Source: JAGVSR01 sp964589785 (lineage in GTDB: Bacteria; Pseudomonadota; Alphaproteobacteria; Rhizobiales; Hyphomicrobiaceae). Taken from it: 64,000 bases of DNA. Below are positions 27,563-35,568 of this stretch, one piece after another. Location: the NCBI GenBank assembly GCA_964589785.1, contig CAZPUQ010000011.1, positions 24,331 to 88,330 of the forward strand. Direction: 5' to 3'. How positions within the stretch are numbered: the stretch's first letter is position 1; every line of letters begins with the position of its first letter. The notes beneath the pieces are model-generated. The model was not told the origin of the DNA, searched no databases, and saw only the letters and a program-made list of their open reading frames with translations. Made by a program: the position numbers and the translations under genes.

Positions 27563-27787
27563 CTAGTTTCCGCGCCGGCGCGCGAGCCACAGCACGATGG
27601 CCGCCGGCAGAAGCGCGATCGCCGCATAGGTGAGCCCGTGCCTCAGGCGCGCCGCGTTCAAAGCCTCGAGCGTGGCCGGATCGCCGGCGCTCACGTCGAG
27701 CGGGAGCACCGGTGCCGTCTGCCAGCCGAACCACGCGACGCCGGCGATCCAGGCGAGTGCCAGGAGCGTTGCAGTCCGTGCCGCCAT
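27563..27787 (-). CDS. Small two-helix membrane protein
   Basis: A 74-aa protein with an N-terminal helix (ATLLALAWIAGVAWFGW), a short extracytoplasmic loop (APVLPLDVSAGDPATLEALN), and a second helix (YAAIALLPAAIVLWLA) ending in RRRGN. ATG 27787 is preceded by a perfect AAGGAGG, an unusually strong site for this region. It starts 21 bp after the ruvA stop and is probably the third gene of a ruvC-ruvA operon. No family is recognised; function unknown. Confidence 0.8.
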   Translation of the reverse strand: MAARTATLLALAWIAGVAWFGWQTAPVLPLDVSAGDPATLEALNAARLRHGLTYAAIALLPAAIVLWLARRRGN

Positions 27788-27808
27788 AGGCGCCTCCTTC
27801 GATGATGT

Positions 27809-28432
27809 CTAGCGCGCCAGCTCTTTGAGACCGCGGCGGATGAGCTGCGCCGTGTCCGCGGACGTCCCCAGGTCCTTGACGGCGGCTGCCACCGCCGCCG
27901 AGGCCTGGATCGGATTATAGCCGAGATTGCTGAGCGCCGAGATCGCTTCCGCCGCGGCCTGGCCCTCCGCAGGGCCCGCGCCGGGCGCGGGTCCCTTCGT
28001 CCCCGCCGCCACCGCAAGGCCCGCCACCGACAGCGCCGGCGCCTTGTCCTTGAGCTCCGCGACGATGCGCTGCGCGAGCTTCTTGCCCACGCCCGGCGCC
28101 TGCTCGACGGCGGCCCAGTTCTGCAGCGCGATGGCACTCGACAGATCGTTCGGCGACAGCACGCCCAGCACGCCGAGCGCCACCTTCGAGCCGACGCCCT
28201 GCACCGTCTGCAGCGTGCGGAACCAGCTCCGCTCCACCTCGCTCGTGAAACCGTAGAGCCGGATCGCGTCCTCGCGCACGTGCGTGTCGATCGTCAGCGT
28301 GGCGACCTCGCCGATCTTCAGGTTGCGCAACGTGCGGGCGGAGAGCTGCACCTCGTAGCCGACCCCGTTCACATCGATGATGGCGTGGCTTTCGCCGATG
28401 GCGTCGACGCTGCCCCTGAGCTTGCCGATCAT
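27809..28432 (-). CDS. ruvA: Holliday junction DNA helicase RuvA
   Basis: Tetrameric protein that binds four-way junctions and loads RuvB. The 207-aa protein has the N-terminal OB fold (MIGKLRGSVDAIGESHAIIDVNGVGYEV), tandem helix-hairpin-helix motifs (QTVQGVGSKVALGVL, APGVGKKLAQRIV) and a C-terminal RuvB-binding domain joined by an Ala/Gly/Pro-rich linker. The ATG overlaps the ruvC stop (ATGA). Confidence 0.97.
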   Translation of the reverse strand: MIGKLRGSVDAIGESHAIIDVNGVGYEVQLSARTLRNLKIGEVATLTIDTHVREDAIRLYGFTSEVERSWFRTLQTVQGVGSKVALGVLGVLSPNDLSSAIALQNWAAVEQAPGVGKKLAQRIVAELKDKAPALSVAGLAVAAGTKGPAPGAGPAEGQAAAEAISALSNLGYNPIQASAAVAAAVKDLGTSADTAQLIRRGLKELAR

Positions 28433-28953
28433 CGCGCGCCCTCCCTCGCGACACGGGCGGCGAGCGCGCGGACGGCGCGATGGCTCGCGTGGCAGATGGC
28501 GATGGCGAGCGCGTCCGCCTCGTCCGCGCTGTCAAAGCGCGCGCGCGGCAGCAGGAAGCCGATCATGGCCGCAATCTGCCGCTTCTCGGCGTGGCCGGCG
28601 CCGACGACCGTCTTCTTGATGAGGTTGGGCGGATATTCCGCGACGGGCAGGCCCTTCATCGCCGGCGCCAGCAGCGCCATGCCCCGCGCCTGGCCAAGCT
28701 TCAACGTCGAGCGCGGGTTGTCGTTGACGAAGGTCTCCTCGACCGCGGCCTCCATCGGCCGGTGCGCGGCGATGACGCCGACGAGACCCTGGTAGAGCTC
28801 GGCAAGGCGGTAGGCGAGCGCGTCCCCGCCGTCCGACGTAATGATGCCGGAGGCGATATAGGAGAGCCGGACGCCATCGCTTTCGATGATGCCCCAGCCT
28901 GTGCGTCTGAGCCCTGGGTCGAGCCCCAGGATGCGAATCGGCGTCCCCGTCAT
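28429..28953 (-). CDS. ruvC: Crossover junction endonuclease RuvC
   Basis: Resolves Holliday junctions with RuvAB. The 174-aa protein has catalytic Asp in ILGLDPGLRRTGWG, Glu in VEETFV, and the C-terminal acidic pair in DEADALAIA. ATG 28953 (MTGTPIRI) is the family-typical start; an in-frame ATG at 28971 is less likely. Its stop overlaps ruvA. A 3x29-bp tandem repeat lies just upstream, between it and yebC. Confidence 0.96.
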   Translation of the reverse strand: MTGTPIRILGLDPGLRRTGWGIIESDGVRLSYIASGIITSDGGDALAYRLAELYQGLVGVIAAHRPMEAAVEETFVNDNPRSTLKLGQARGMALLAPAMKGLPVAEYPPNLIKKTVVGAGHAEKRQIAAMIGFLLPRARFDSADEADALAIAICHASHRAVRALAARVAREGAR

Positions 28954-28981
28954 GGGGCGAACGCATAGCACGCCCGGCGAT

Positions 28982-29068
28982 TCGGCGCTGTCGCGCTCAG
29001 GTCGCCGTGAGCCGCGCTGTCGCGCTCAGGCCGACGTGAGCCGCGCTGCCGCGCTCAGGCCGCCGTGA
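28982..29068. repeat. Three-copy 29-bp tandem repeat at the 3' end of yebC
   Basis: Three consecutive 29-bp units, 28982-29010, 29011-29039 and 29040-29068 (for example CGCGCTCAGGCCGACGTGA within the middle copy), differ at only a few positions. The last copy contains the last codons and stop of yebC (TGA at 29055-29057), so the other two look like duplications of the yebC 3' end that run into the ruvC leader. No hairpin terminator is evident in them. Confidence 0.85.
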
Positions 29069-29804
29069 GCCGCTTCAGGACCTCGTCCGAGATCTCGAAG
29101 TTGGCAAAGACGCTCTGAACGTCGTCGTCGTCCTCGAGCGCCGCGATCATCTTCATGATCGACTGCGCGGCGTCCTCCTCCACGCTCGTCGTCAGCGTCG
29201 GACGCCAGACGGGCTTCACCCGCTCCGGCTCGCCGAGCTTCTGCTCGAGGGCGCCAGCGACCGATCCGAGGCTTTCAAACGGGCAGGTGATGAGGTGGCC
29301 GCTCTCGTCCGAGACGACATCGTCCGCGCCGGCCTCGATGGCCGCCTCCAGCACCGCATCGGCCGATCCGGCCGCGGCCCGATAGGCGATCTCGCCGACG
29401 TGGGCGAACATGTGGCTGACCGAGCCCGTCGAGCCCAGATTGCCGCCGTGCTTCGTGAACACCGAGCGCACGACGCCGCCGGTGCGGTTGCGGTTGTCGG
29501 TCAGCGCCTCGACGATCACGGCCACGCCGCCCGCAGCGTAGCCCTCGTAGCGGACGTTCTCGAAGTTCGCGAGGTCATTGCCCGCCGCCTTCTTGATCGC
29601 CCGCTCGATATTGTCCTTGGGCATGTTCTCCGCGCGCGCTTCCTGGATGGCGAGCCTGAGGCGCGAGTTCATGTCGGGATCGGGCGTGCCGGACTTGGCC
29701 GCGACCGTGATCTCGCGCGCGAGCTTGGCAAACAGCTTCGCCTTGATGGCGTCCTGTTTGCCCTTGCGGTGCATGATATTCTTGTATTGCGAGTGGCCGG
29801 CCAT
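29055..29804 (-). CDS. yebC: YebC/PmpR-family transcriptional regulator
   Basis: A 249-aa member of the YebC family (DNA-binding regulator in some bacteria, translation factor relieving proline stalls in others; which role dominates here is unclear). The family signature MAGHSQYKNIMHRKGKQDA and the central GPGG-type segment (NVRYEGYAAGGVAVIVEAL, TDNRNRT) are present. It is the first gene upstream of ruvC, as is usual in many proteobacteria. A perfect CtrA box lies 157 bp upstream. Its final codons fall within the 29-bp repeat. Confidence 0.95.
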   Translation of the reverse strand: MAGHSQYKNIMHRKGKQDAIKAKLFAKLAREITVAAKSGTPDPDMNSRLRLAIQEARAENMPKDNIERAIKKAAGNDLANFENVRYEGYAAGGVAVIVEALTDNRNRTGGVVRSVFTKHGGNLGSTGSVSHMFAHVGEIAYRAAAGSADAVLEAAIEAGADDVVSDESGHLITCPFESLGSVAGALEQKLGEPERVKPVWRPTLTTSVEEDAAQSIMKMIAALEDDDDVQSVFANFEISDEVLKRLTAA

Positions 29805-29960
29805 GTCGGGGTCCGTATCGGGCGATTCAATGCGCGGTCAGGGAAACGACGCGTTATTGAGCGAGGGGCTTTGGCGGGTCAAGTCGGTCGCTTCGCCCGA
29901 ATGCTTGGCCTGTTGCTCGGCGTGTTGCCGGTCCCTCCGGACAATGCCGGGCGACCGGCG

Positions 29961-29976
29961 TTAACCATTTGTTAAC
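29961..29976. promoter_or_regulatory. Predicted CtrA-binding site upstream of yebC
   Basis: TTAACCATTTGTTAAC matches TTAA-N7-TTAAC and, being nearly palindromic, also matches on the other strand. It lies 157 bp upstream of yebC, next to another GTTAA at 29992. Target by position is yebC and perhaps the ruvCA genes behind it. Inference from the motif. Confidence 0.6.
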
Positions 29977-30000
29977 CTTTTTTGCCCAAAAGTTAATGCC

Positions 30001-30020
30001 TGAAGGCGATTCCGCCTTCA
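30001..30020 (-). terminator. Hairpin, probable terminator of the ymdB-like operon
   Basis: Perfect 8-bp stem TGAAGGCG (30001-30008) / CGCCTTCA (30013-30020) with a 4-nt loop, followed on the minus strand by GGCATTAACTTTTGGG. It is about 200 bp past the stop of the phosphoesterase gene. Confidence 0.45.
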
Positions 30021-30222
30021 CCCGGGACTGCCGGAGCTGCCCAGCAGGCTGTCCCCCAGACGGGTCCGTTCGATCCGTGATCCCGATGAGGAGATCCGCT
30101 TCTCATCCCGATGCCCGACGCAAGACGTTCTCTCTCTGCCCCACCCCCAGCGGCTCGGCTGGCTCCACAGGAGCCCCGAGCCGCCCCTCTGTTGGCGGCG
30201 CGCAACGGAGCGCCGGCCGATC

Positions 30223-31047
30223 TCAGAGGTCCCACGGCAGCGGGGCGGACGGCTGCAGCACGCCACCGATCCGCACGCCGCGCGCCCACACGCCGAGCCC
30301 CGTCTTGTCGTCGATCTCGACTGCCAGCCCGCTGAGCGTGGCCGGGCCTGTCGCCGGTTCGAAGCGCTCGCGCGCAATCCGCGTCAGGAAGCGGTTCAGC
30401 GGCTCCTCGCCATCCATGCCGAGCACCGAGTTGTAGTCCCCCGTCATGCCGGCGTCCGACATGTAGGCCGTGCCGCCCGGCAGGACGCGCTCGTCCGACG
30501 TCGGCGCGTGCGTGTGCGTACCGACGACCACGCTCGCCCGGCCATCGACGAACAGACCCAGCGCCTGCTTCTCGCTCGTCGCCTCGGCGTGGAAGTCGAT
30601 CAGCACCGCATCGGCACCCTGCTTCAGCGGACAGGCGGCAAGCTCGCCGTCGACAGCGCGGAACGGGCAATCGAGCTCGGTCATGAACACGCGCCCCATG
30701 GCATTGATGACGAGGACGTCGGCACCGTTCCTCAGCCGCACGAGCGCGGCGCCGCGGCCCGGCGTGCCCTTCGGGAAGTTGAGGGGCCTGACGAGGCGCG
30801 GCTGGCGATTGATGAAGACGAGCGCCTCCTTCTGATCGAAGGCATGATTGCCGAGCGTGACTGCGTCGGCGCCCGCGTCGACGAGGTCCTCCAGGATGCT
30901 CTCGGTGATGCCGAAGCCGCCGGCGGCGTTCTCGGCGTTGATGACGACGCAGTCGAGTTCCCAGCGCGCGCGCAGGCCCGGCAGATGCTCGGCGACCGCC
31001 CTCCGGCCGGCCCGCCCGACGATGTCGCCGATGAAAAGAAGACGCAT
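30223..31047 (-). CDS. YmdB-type metallophosphoesterase
   Basis: A 274-aa member of the TIGR00282/YmdB metallophosphoesterase family, related to cyclic-nucleotide phosphodiesterases of Gram-positive bacteria. Metal motifs: GD in LLFIGDIVGRAGR, NAENA in VVINAENAAGG, GNH in VTLGNHAFD, and HxH pairs in DFHAEATSEK and VVGTHTHAPTSD. The ATG at 31047 directly follows the stop of the 5-FCL gene, so the two are one operon. The in vivo substrate is unknown. Confidence 0.93.
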   Translation of the reverse strand: MRLLFIGDIVGRAGRRAVAEHLPGLRARWELDCVVINAENAAGGFGITESILEDLVDAGADAVTLGNHAFDQKEALVFINRQPRLVRPLNFPKGTPGRGAALVRLRNGADVLVINAMGRVFMTELDCPFRAVDGELAACPLKQGADAVLIDFHAEATSEKQALGLFVDGRASVVVGTHTHAPTSDERVLPGGTAYMSDAGMTGDYNSVLGMDGEEPLNRFLTRIARERFEPATGPATLSGLAVEIDDKTGLGVWARGVRIGGVLQPSAPLPWDL

Positions 31048-31647
31048 TCAGGTCCCGCAGCGCAGTGGCCCCGACGGCGTCAGAACCCAATCCAGGCGTT
31101 CGTCATAGTCGGCGTGAGGCACCGCGTCGACCCTCTGCTCGTCCATCGCCAGTCCAATGGCCACGACGGGCTTGAGGCTCCTCAGACGCGCCAGCGTCCG
31201 GTCGTAGAACCCCCCGCCATAGCCCAGCCGATAGCCGTTCGCGTCGAAGGCCAGCAGCGGGCTCAGGAGGACGTCGGGCTCGACTTGAGGCGCTGAGGAG
31301 AGCGGCTCGCGAATGCCCCACATGACCTCCTCCAGCCGGTCGCCGGGCTGCCAGGCCCTGAACAGCAACGGCTGCCCCTTCGCCTCCATAACCGGCAAGC
31401 AGAGCCGGTAGCCCTCCCCGGCCAGGCGCAGCATGAGCGGAGCGGGATCGAGTTCCTCGCCGATGGGCAGAAAGCCCGAGACTGAGGCCGGCCGGGCGAC
31501 GCCGGCGAACGCGATCCCGTGGGCGGCGATCCGGCTCGCCGCGCCCGCCCCGTGGCGGGCTGCGGCCTCGGCACGGATCTGCTTCATCGTGGCGCGGAGG
31601 CTCTTCTTTTCCGTCCTGATCTCGTCGGAAAGGCGCGCGCTCGGCAA
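31048..31647 (-). CDS. 5-formyltetrahydrofolate cyclo-ligase
   Basis: ATP-dependent conversion of 5-formyl-THF to 5,10-methenyl-THF (YgfA/FTHFS cyclo-ligase family), cytosolic. Conserved parts: KKSLRATMKQIRAE, the substrate segment SGFLPIGEELDPAPLM, PVMEAKGQPLLF, and the ATP loop LGYGGGFYDRTLA. No ATG lies at a suitable place. TTG 31647 has GAGG upstream and yields 199 aa; a TTG at 31701 is possible. It lies just downstream of the 6S RNA gene, a linkage known from many proteobacteria, and its stop abuts the ymdB-like start. Confidence 0.92.
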   Translation of the reverse strand: MPSARLSDEIRTEKKSLRATMKQIRAEAAARHGAGAASRIAAHGIAFAGVARPASVSGFLPIGEELDPAPLMLRLAGEGYRLCLPVMEAKGQPLLFRAWQPGDRLEEVMWGIREPLSSAPQVEPDVLLSPLLAFDANGYRLGYGGGFYDRTLARLRSLKPVVAIGLAMDEQRVDAVPHADYDERLDWVLTPSGPLRCGT

Positions 31648-31723
31648 CGGTTCAGGTCCTCGAGATGCTCGTGTCGGTGTCGGCTCAAGGGAAGAAATCA
31701 AGTGCCGCGGTGGCCGTTGGAAC

Positions 31724-31895
31724 GGTCGATCTCGCCGGGTCCCTACAAAAGTAAGGTGGGCGCCATGTGTCCGGAACCACGGCTCCGGACAGGGACAGCT
31801 CCCTGGCAGATCTTATAGGCCCTGGAGATTCATGTGTTCCTGACGAACCCCGCAGCGCCGCCACTGTAGGCCGGGCGCCCCGAGAAATCGAGCCC
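31724..31895 (-). ncRNA. ssrS: 6S RNA
   Basis: Inhibitor of housekeeping RNA polymerase holoenzyme in stationary phase. The minus-strand transcript can fold as a long rod: terminal strands GGCUCGAU-UU-CUCG and CGAG-AUCGA-CC pair with small bulges, and the distal half contains two perfect hairpins, CAGGGA-gcug-UCCCUG and UCCGGA...UCCGGA. The sequence CACCUUACUUUU near the 3' side and GCCCGGCCUACAGUGG near the 5' side resemble alphaproteobacterial 6S RNAs as I remember them. The position, directly upstream of and co-directional with the 5-FCL gene, is the conserved one. A TAAGCT -10-like hexamer lies about eight bases before the proposed 5' end. Ends are approximate. Confidence 0.72.
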
Positions 31896-32012
31896 TGCGG
31901 CGGAGCTTATCCGCACGGGAGGGTGGGTGGGCCATGTGATGGCTCGCCACACCGTCGGCGCGCGACCTAATCATCCGCGGCTGTGCAGACGAGAGACCGC
32001 TTGGCCCCTAAC

Positions 32013-32270
32013 TCACATCCGCTTCTCGAGCGCGGTGCCGAGCGAATCGATCAACCAGTCGATCCGGTTGACGACGTGCGCCCGCGACGCCTCGAGCGCA
32101 GCGATGCGCGCCTCGGCCTCCTCCAGGCTCGCCTTCAGCCGGTCGCGCTCGGCTTCCACCAGAGCAAGGCGCTGCGCGGCATCGCTCGCCGGCGCTTGAG
32201 ACGCCGGCTTCGTCTTGCGCGAAACGGCGCGTTTGGCGCCCTCGCGCACGTCTCTGACACGTTGAACCAT
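32013..32270 (-). CDS. Short coiled-coil protein at the 6S locus
   Basis: An 85-aa protein with a basic N-terminus (about 1-30) and a continuous heptad-rich coiled coil (about 33-70, RLALVEAERDRLKASLEEAE and on), ending IDSLGTALEKRM. In Rhizobiales this spot usually carries a coiled-coil DUF4164-like protein followed by zapA; this protein fits the first, and no zapA follows it. ATG 32270 is preceded by a good promoter (32347-32375) but only a weak Shine-Dalgarno site. Possible cell-division link by context only. Confidence 0.75.
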   Translation of the reverse strand: MVQRVRDVREGAKRAVSRKTKPASQAPASDAAQRLALVEAERDRLKASLEEAEARIAALEASRAHVVNRIDWLIDSLGTALEKRM

Positions 32271-32346
32271 CGGCTAACCCATCGATGTCCACAGGGACGC
32301 GGCACACTGAGCCCTCGGCCGCCGTCCTTCCCAAATGCGGGCGTTG

Positions 32347-32375
32347 ACCATAGGTCTTAAGCAAGGTGAGCGCAA
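32347..32375 (-). promoter_or_regulatory. Candidate sigma70 promoter for the coiled-coil gene
   Basis: On the minus strand TTGCGC (32370-32375) - 17 nt - TATGGT (32347-32352). It points at the 32013-32270 gene, whose start is 77 bp downstream of the -10. Confidence 0.4.
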
Positions 32376-32447
32376 CAAACCAGGACGTTGTCTCAACCGC
32401 CTGCGTGAACGCGCAAAAGTTGCCTTTGGGCGACTTCCGATGACGCA

Positions 32448-32476
32448 TTGACACGCGGGGGGCCGCTCCACTTAAT
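32448..32476 (+). promoter_or_regulatory. Candidate sigma70 promoter for gap
   Basis: TTGACA (32448-32453), a perfect -35, then 17 nt and CTTAAT (32471-32476). It lies 104 bp upstream of the gap ATG. Confidence 0.5.
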
Positions 32477-32579
32477 GCCGCCGGATTCCAAAGCCCGCTA
32501 CGGCGGACGGCGGCGCGCGGGCGCCTTGCAACGTCAATCCCCTGGTCCCGCCCACTCTTTTTCGCGGAGGACGACACAG

Positions 32580-33587
<1,008 letters not shown>

Positions 33588-33598
33588 CATCAACCAGG

Positions 33599-33623
33599 AA
33601 GGGCGTCCGAGACGGGCGCCCTT
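33599..33623 (+). terminator. Intrinsic terminator between gap and fba
   Basis: Stem AAGGGCG (33599-33605) / CGCCCTT (33617-33623), followed by TCGCTTTTCG. It lies 12 bp after the gap stop and could attenuate transcription into fba, whose start is 45 bp further on. Confidence 0.7.
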
Positions 33624-33667
33624 TCGCTTTTCGATCGACCTGCGACGACGAGCCGACGGAGGCCTCA

Positions 33668-34702
33668 ATGACCGAGAGACTGGACGACATCGCCCGCGCC
33701 ATGGTGGCACCCGGCAAGGGCATCCTCGCTGCCGACGAGAGCTCCGGCACGATCAAGAAGCGCTTCGACAAGATCGCCCTCGCCTCGACGGAGGACAGCC
33801 GCCGCGACTATCGCGAGATGCTGTTCCGCTCGACGGAGGCCATGAAGACCTACGTCTCGGGCGTGATCCTCTACGACGAGACCATCCGGCAGAAAGCCAA
33901 GGACGGCACGCCGCTCGTCGACATCATGAAGGCGGCGGGCGCGATCCCCGGCATCAAGGTCGACACGGGGGCCAAGGCGCTTGCCGGTCCGACGTCGAAG
34001 ATCGAGACGGTCACCGAGGGCCTCGACGGTCTGCGCGAGCGGCTCGCCGAGTACCACAAGCTCGGCGCGCGCTTCGCCAAGTGGCGGGCCGTCATCACGA
34101 TCGCCGATGGCCTGCCGACGTGGAACTGCGTCAAGGCCAACGCGCACGCGCTCGCCCGCTATGCCGCGCTCTGCCAGGAGGCGGGCATCGTGCCGATCGT
34201 GGAGCCGGAGGTGCTGATGGACGGCGAGCACAGCGCGCACGATATCGACGAATGCTACCGCGTCACGGAATGGACGCTGCGCACGGTGTTCCGCGAGCTC
34301 TACGACGCACGCGTCAGCCTCGAGGGCATGGTGCTGAAGCCAAACATGGTGATCGCCGGACAGAAGAGCCCGAGACAGGCGTCCGCCGCCGAGGTCGCCG
34401 AGAAGACGGTGAGCTGCCTCAAGGCGACCGTGCCGGCCGCGGTGCCCGGCATCGCATTCCTCTCCGGCGGCCAGAGCGACGAGGCCGCGACCGAGCACCT
34501 CTCGCTCATGAATGCGATGGGCGGCCTGCCGTGGGCATTGACCTTCTCCTACGGCCGGGCGTTGCAGGCGGCCGCGCTGAAAGCCTGGAACGGAAAGCCG
34601 GAGAATGTCGCCGCCGGCCAGCGGGCCTTTACCCACCGCGCCCGCATGAACAGCCTTGCGGCGCTTGGCAAATGGGACGCCAGACAGGAAAAGGCCGCCT
34701 GA
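33668..34702 (+). CDS. Class I fructose-bisphosphate aldolase
   Basis: Cleaves or forms fructose-1,6-bisphosphate through a Schiff-base lysine. The 344-aa protein has the class I features GKGILAADESSGTIKKRF, the VEPEVLMDGEHS segment, and the lysine in GMVLKPNMVIAG. ATG 33668 has GGAGG upstream. It pairs functionally with gap and with the glpX fructose-bisphosphatase at the end of the window. Confidence 0.96.
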   Translation: MTERLDDIARAMVAPGKGILAADESSGTIKKRFDKIALASTEDSRRDYREMLFRSTEAMKTYVSGVILYDETIRQKAKDGTPLVDIMKAAGAIPGIKVDTGAKALAGPTSKIETVTEGLDGLRERLAEYHKLGARFAKWRAVITIADGLPTWNCVKANAHALARYAALCQEAGIVPIVEPEVLMDGEHSAHDIDECYRVTEWTLRTVFRELYDARVSLEGMVLKPNMVIAGQKSPRQASAAEVAEKTVSCLKATVPAAVPGIAFLSGGQSDEAATEHLSLMNAMGGLPWALTFSYGRALQAAALKAWNGKPENVAAGQRAFTHRARMNSLAALGKWDARQEKAA

Positions 34703-34780
34703 CCGGCTCCGCGTTCGAAGCGATGAGCGGCCGCTCCGGATCGCGAGCGGCAAGTGAGGACGGCGTCTGCGACGAGTCTT

Positions 34781-34832
34781 GCGCTGGATCCCGAACGCGT
34801 GAGCGCAGCGAGCGCGTTCGGGGATCCAGCGC
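34781..34832. repeat. REP-like palindromic element
   Basis: Arms GCGCTGGATCCCGAACGCG (34781-34799) and CGCGTTCGGGGATCCAGCGC (34813-34832) are inverted repeats differing by one C, with a loop that is itself self-complementary (GAGCGCAGCGAGCG). It is intergenic, in the 160 bp between the class I aldolase and the 34866 small gene. Arms built on CTGGATCC are typical of dispersed repetitive palindromes in Hyphomicrobiales. It could also stop transcription from both sides. Confidence 0.7.
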
Positions 34833-34865
34833 GAGGGTTGTGCCGCAGGCGCGCGAAACCCGCTT

Positions 34866-35069
34866 TCAGTCGGACGCGTCGCCGACCGTCAGCCGCGCAT
34901 CGAGCGCAGCCTCCAGGTCCGCGAGATCCTGCGGCACCGGCATCCCCAGCGCGCGGAACTCGTTGAGCTTCTCGCGCAGCAGGATCTCCAGTTCGCGCAG
35001 ATCCGCCGGCTGCTCGTTCATGCGCGTGATGAGGGATGCGATCTCCGCCTCGATCTCCTCGAAGGCCAT
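34866..35069 (-). CDS. Small conserved acidic protein
   Basis: A 67-aa acidic, all-helical protein (MAFEEIEAEIASLITRMNEQ then PADLRELEILLREKLNEFRA). Proteins of this shape recur in Rhizobiales as conserved hypotheticals without a known function. ATG 35069 is preceded by GAGGAG at the right spacing. It is divergent from the cytochrome gene at 35181. Confidence 0.8.
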   Translation of the reverse strand: MAFEEIEAEIASLITRMNEQPADLRELEILLREKLNEFRALGMPVPQDLADLEAALDARLTVGDASD

Positions 35070-35180
35070 GGGACGTCTCCTCGGCTCGATGCCAGACTGC
35101 CCCGACCGTGACGGCGGCGGAGCGCTTCGACCTTGATCCCCGTCAAGGTTGCGCGCAAGAGGGTCGTGCAGGAGGGAGCC

Positions 35181-35558
35181 ATGCGCACCCATCGTCCGAA
35201 CCGTCACGCGATCGCTTCCGGTGTCCTTGCCATCGTCGCGCTCGCCTCCCCTGCGGCCGGCGGCGCCGACAGCGGCCCGTCCCAAAAGATCGAGTCGCAC
35301 GAGATCGCAAAGGGCCGTGAGCTGGCGACGCGCCTGTGCGCGACCTGCCATCTCAATCCCGGACAAGGCGAAAAGTCGGGGCCGGAAGGGATTCCCGGTT
35401 TCTACGCCGTGGCGCGGCGGCCGCAGCAGACGGCGGAAGCCATCGTCTCGTGGCTGCAATCGGTGCCGCCGATGATGCCGAACCACCATCTGACGCAGGA
35501 CGAGATGGTGACCCTGTCGCAATTCATCATGTCGCTGCGCGACGAGAAGGCGGAGTAG
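35181..35558 (+). CDS. Class I c-type cytochrome, small secreted
   Basis: A 125-aa periplasmic cytochrome c. Signal peptide (about 1-28, ending PAAGGA), one heme site CATCH (Cys53-His57) and a probable axial methionine in VPPMMPNHHL. The mature domain is about 95 residues. ATG 35181 follows GGAGGGAGCC, a strong site; upstream in-frame starts lack it. The partner oxidase or donor is not nearby. The gene ends 10 bp from the convergent L,D-transpeptidase stop. Confidence 0.92.
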   Translation: MRTHRPNRHAIASGVLAIVALASPAAGGADSGPSQKIESHEIAKGRELATRLCATCHLNPGQGEKSGPEGIPGFYAVARRPQQTAEAIVSWLQSVPPMMPNHHLTQDEMVTLSQFIMSLRDEKAE

Positions 35559-35568
35559 CCGCCCCCGC

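Larger units (their letters stand above)
29805..30222. other. 418-bp intergenic region upstream of yebC
   Basis: No supported gene. It holds a CtrA box (29961-29976), a hairpin (30001-30020) that could end the upstream operon, and a pyrimidine/purine-skewed stretch around 30130-30150. The half nearest yebC should hold the yebC leader and promoter. Confidence 0.5.

Noticed and set aside
32271..32579. zapA between the coiled-coil gene and gap
   Set aside because: No reading frame with the ZapA fold in any frame of this 309-bp stretch; promoters were found instead.
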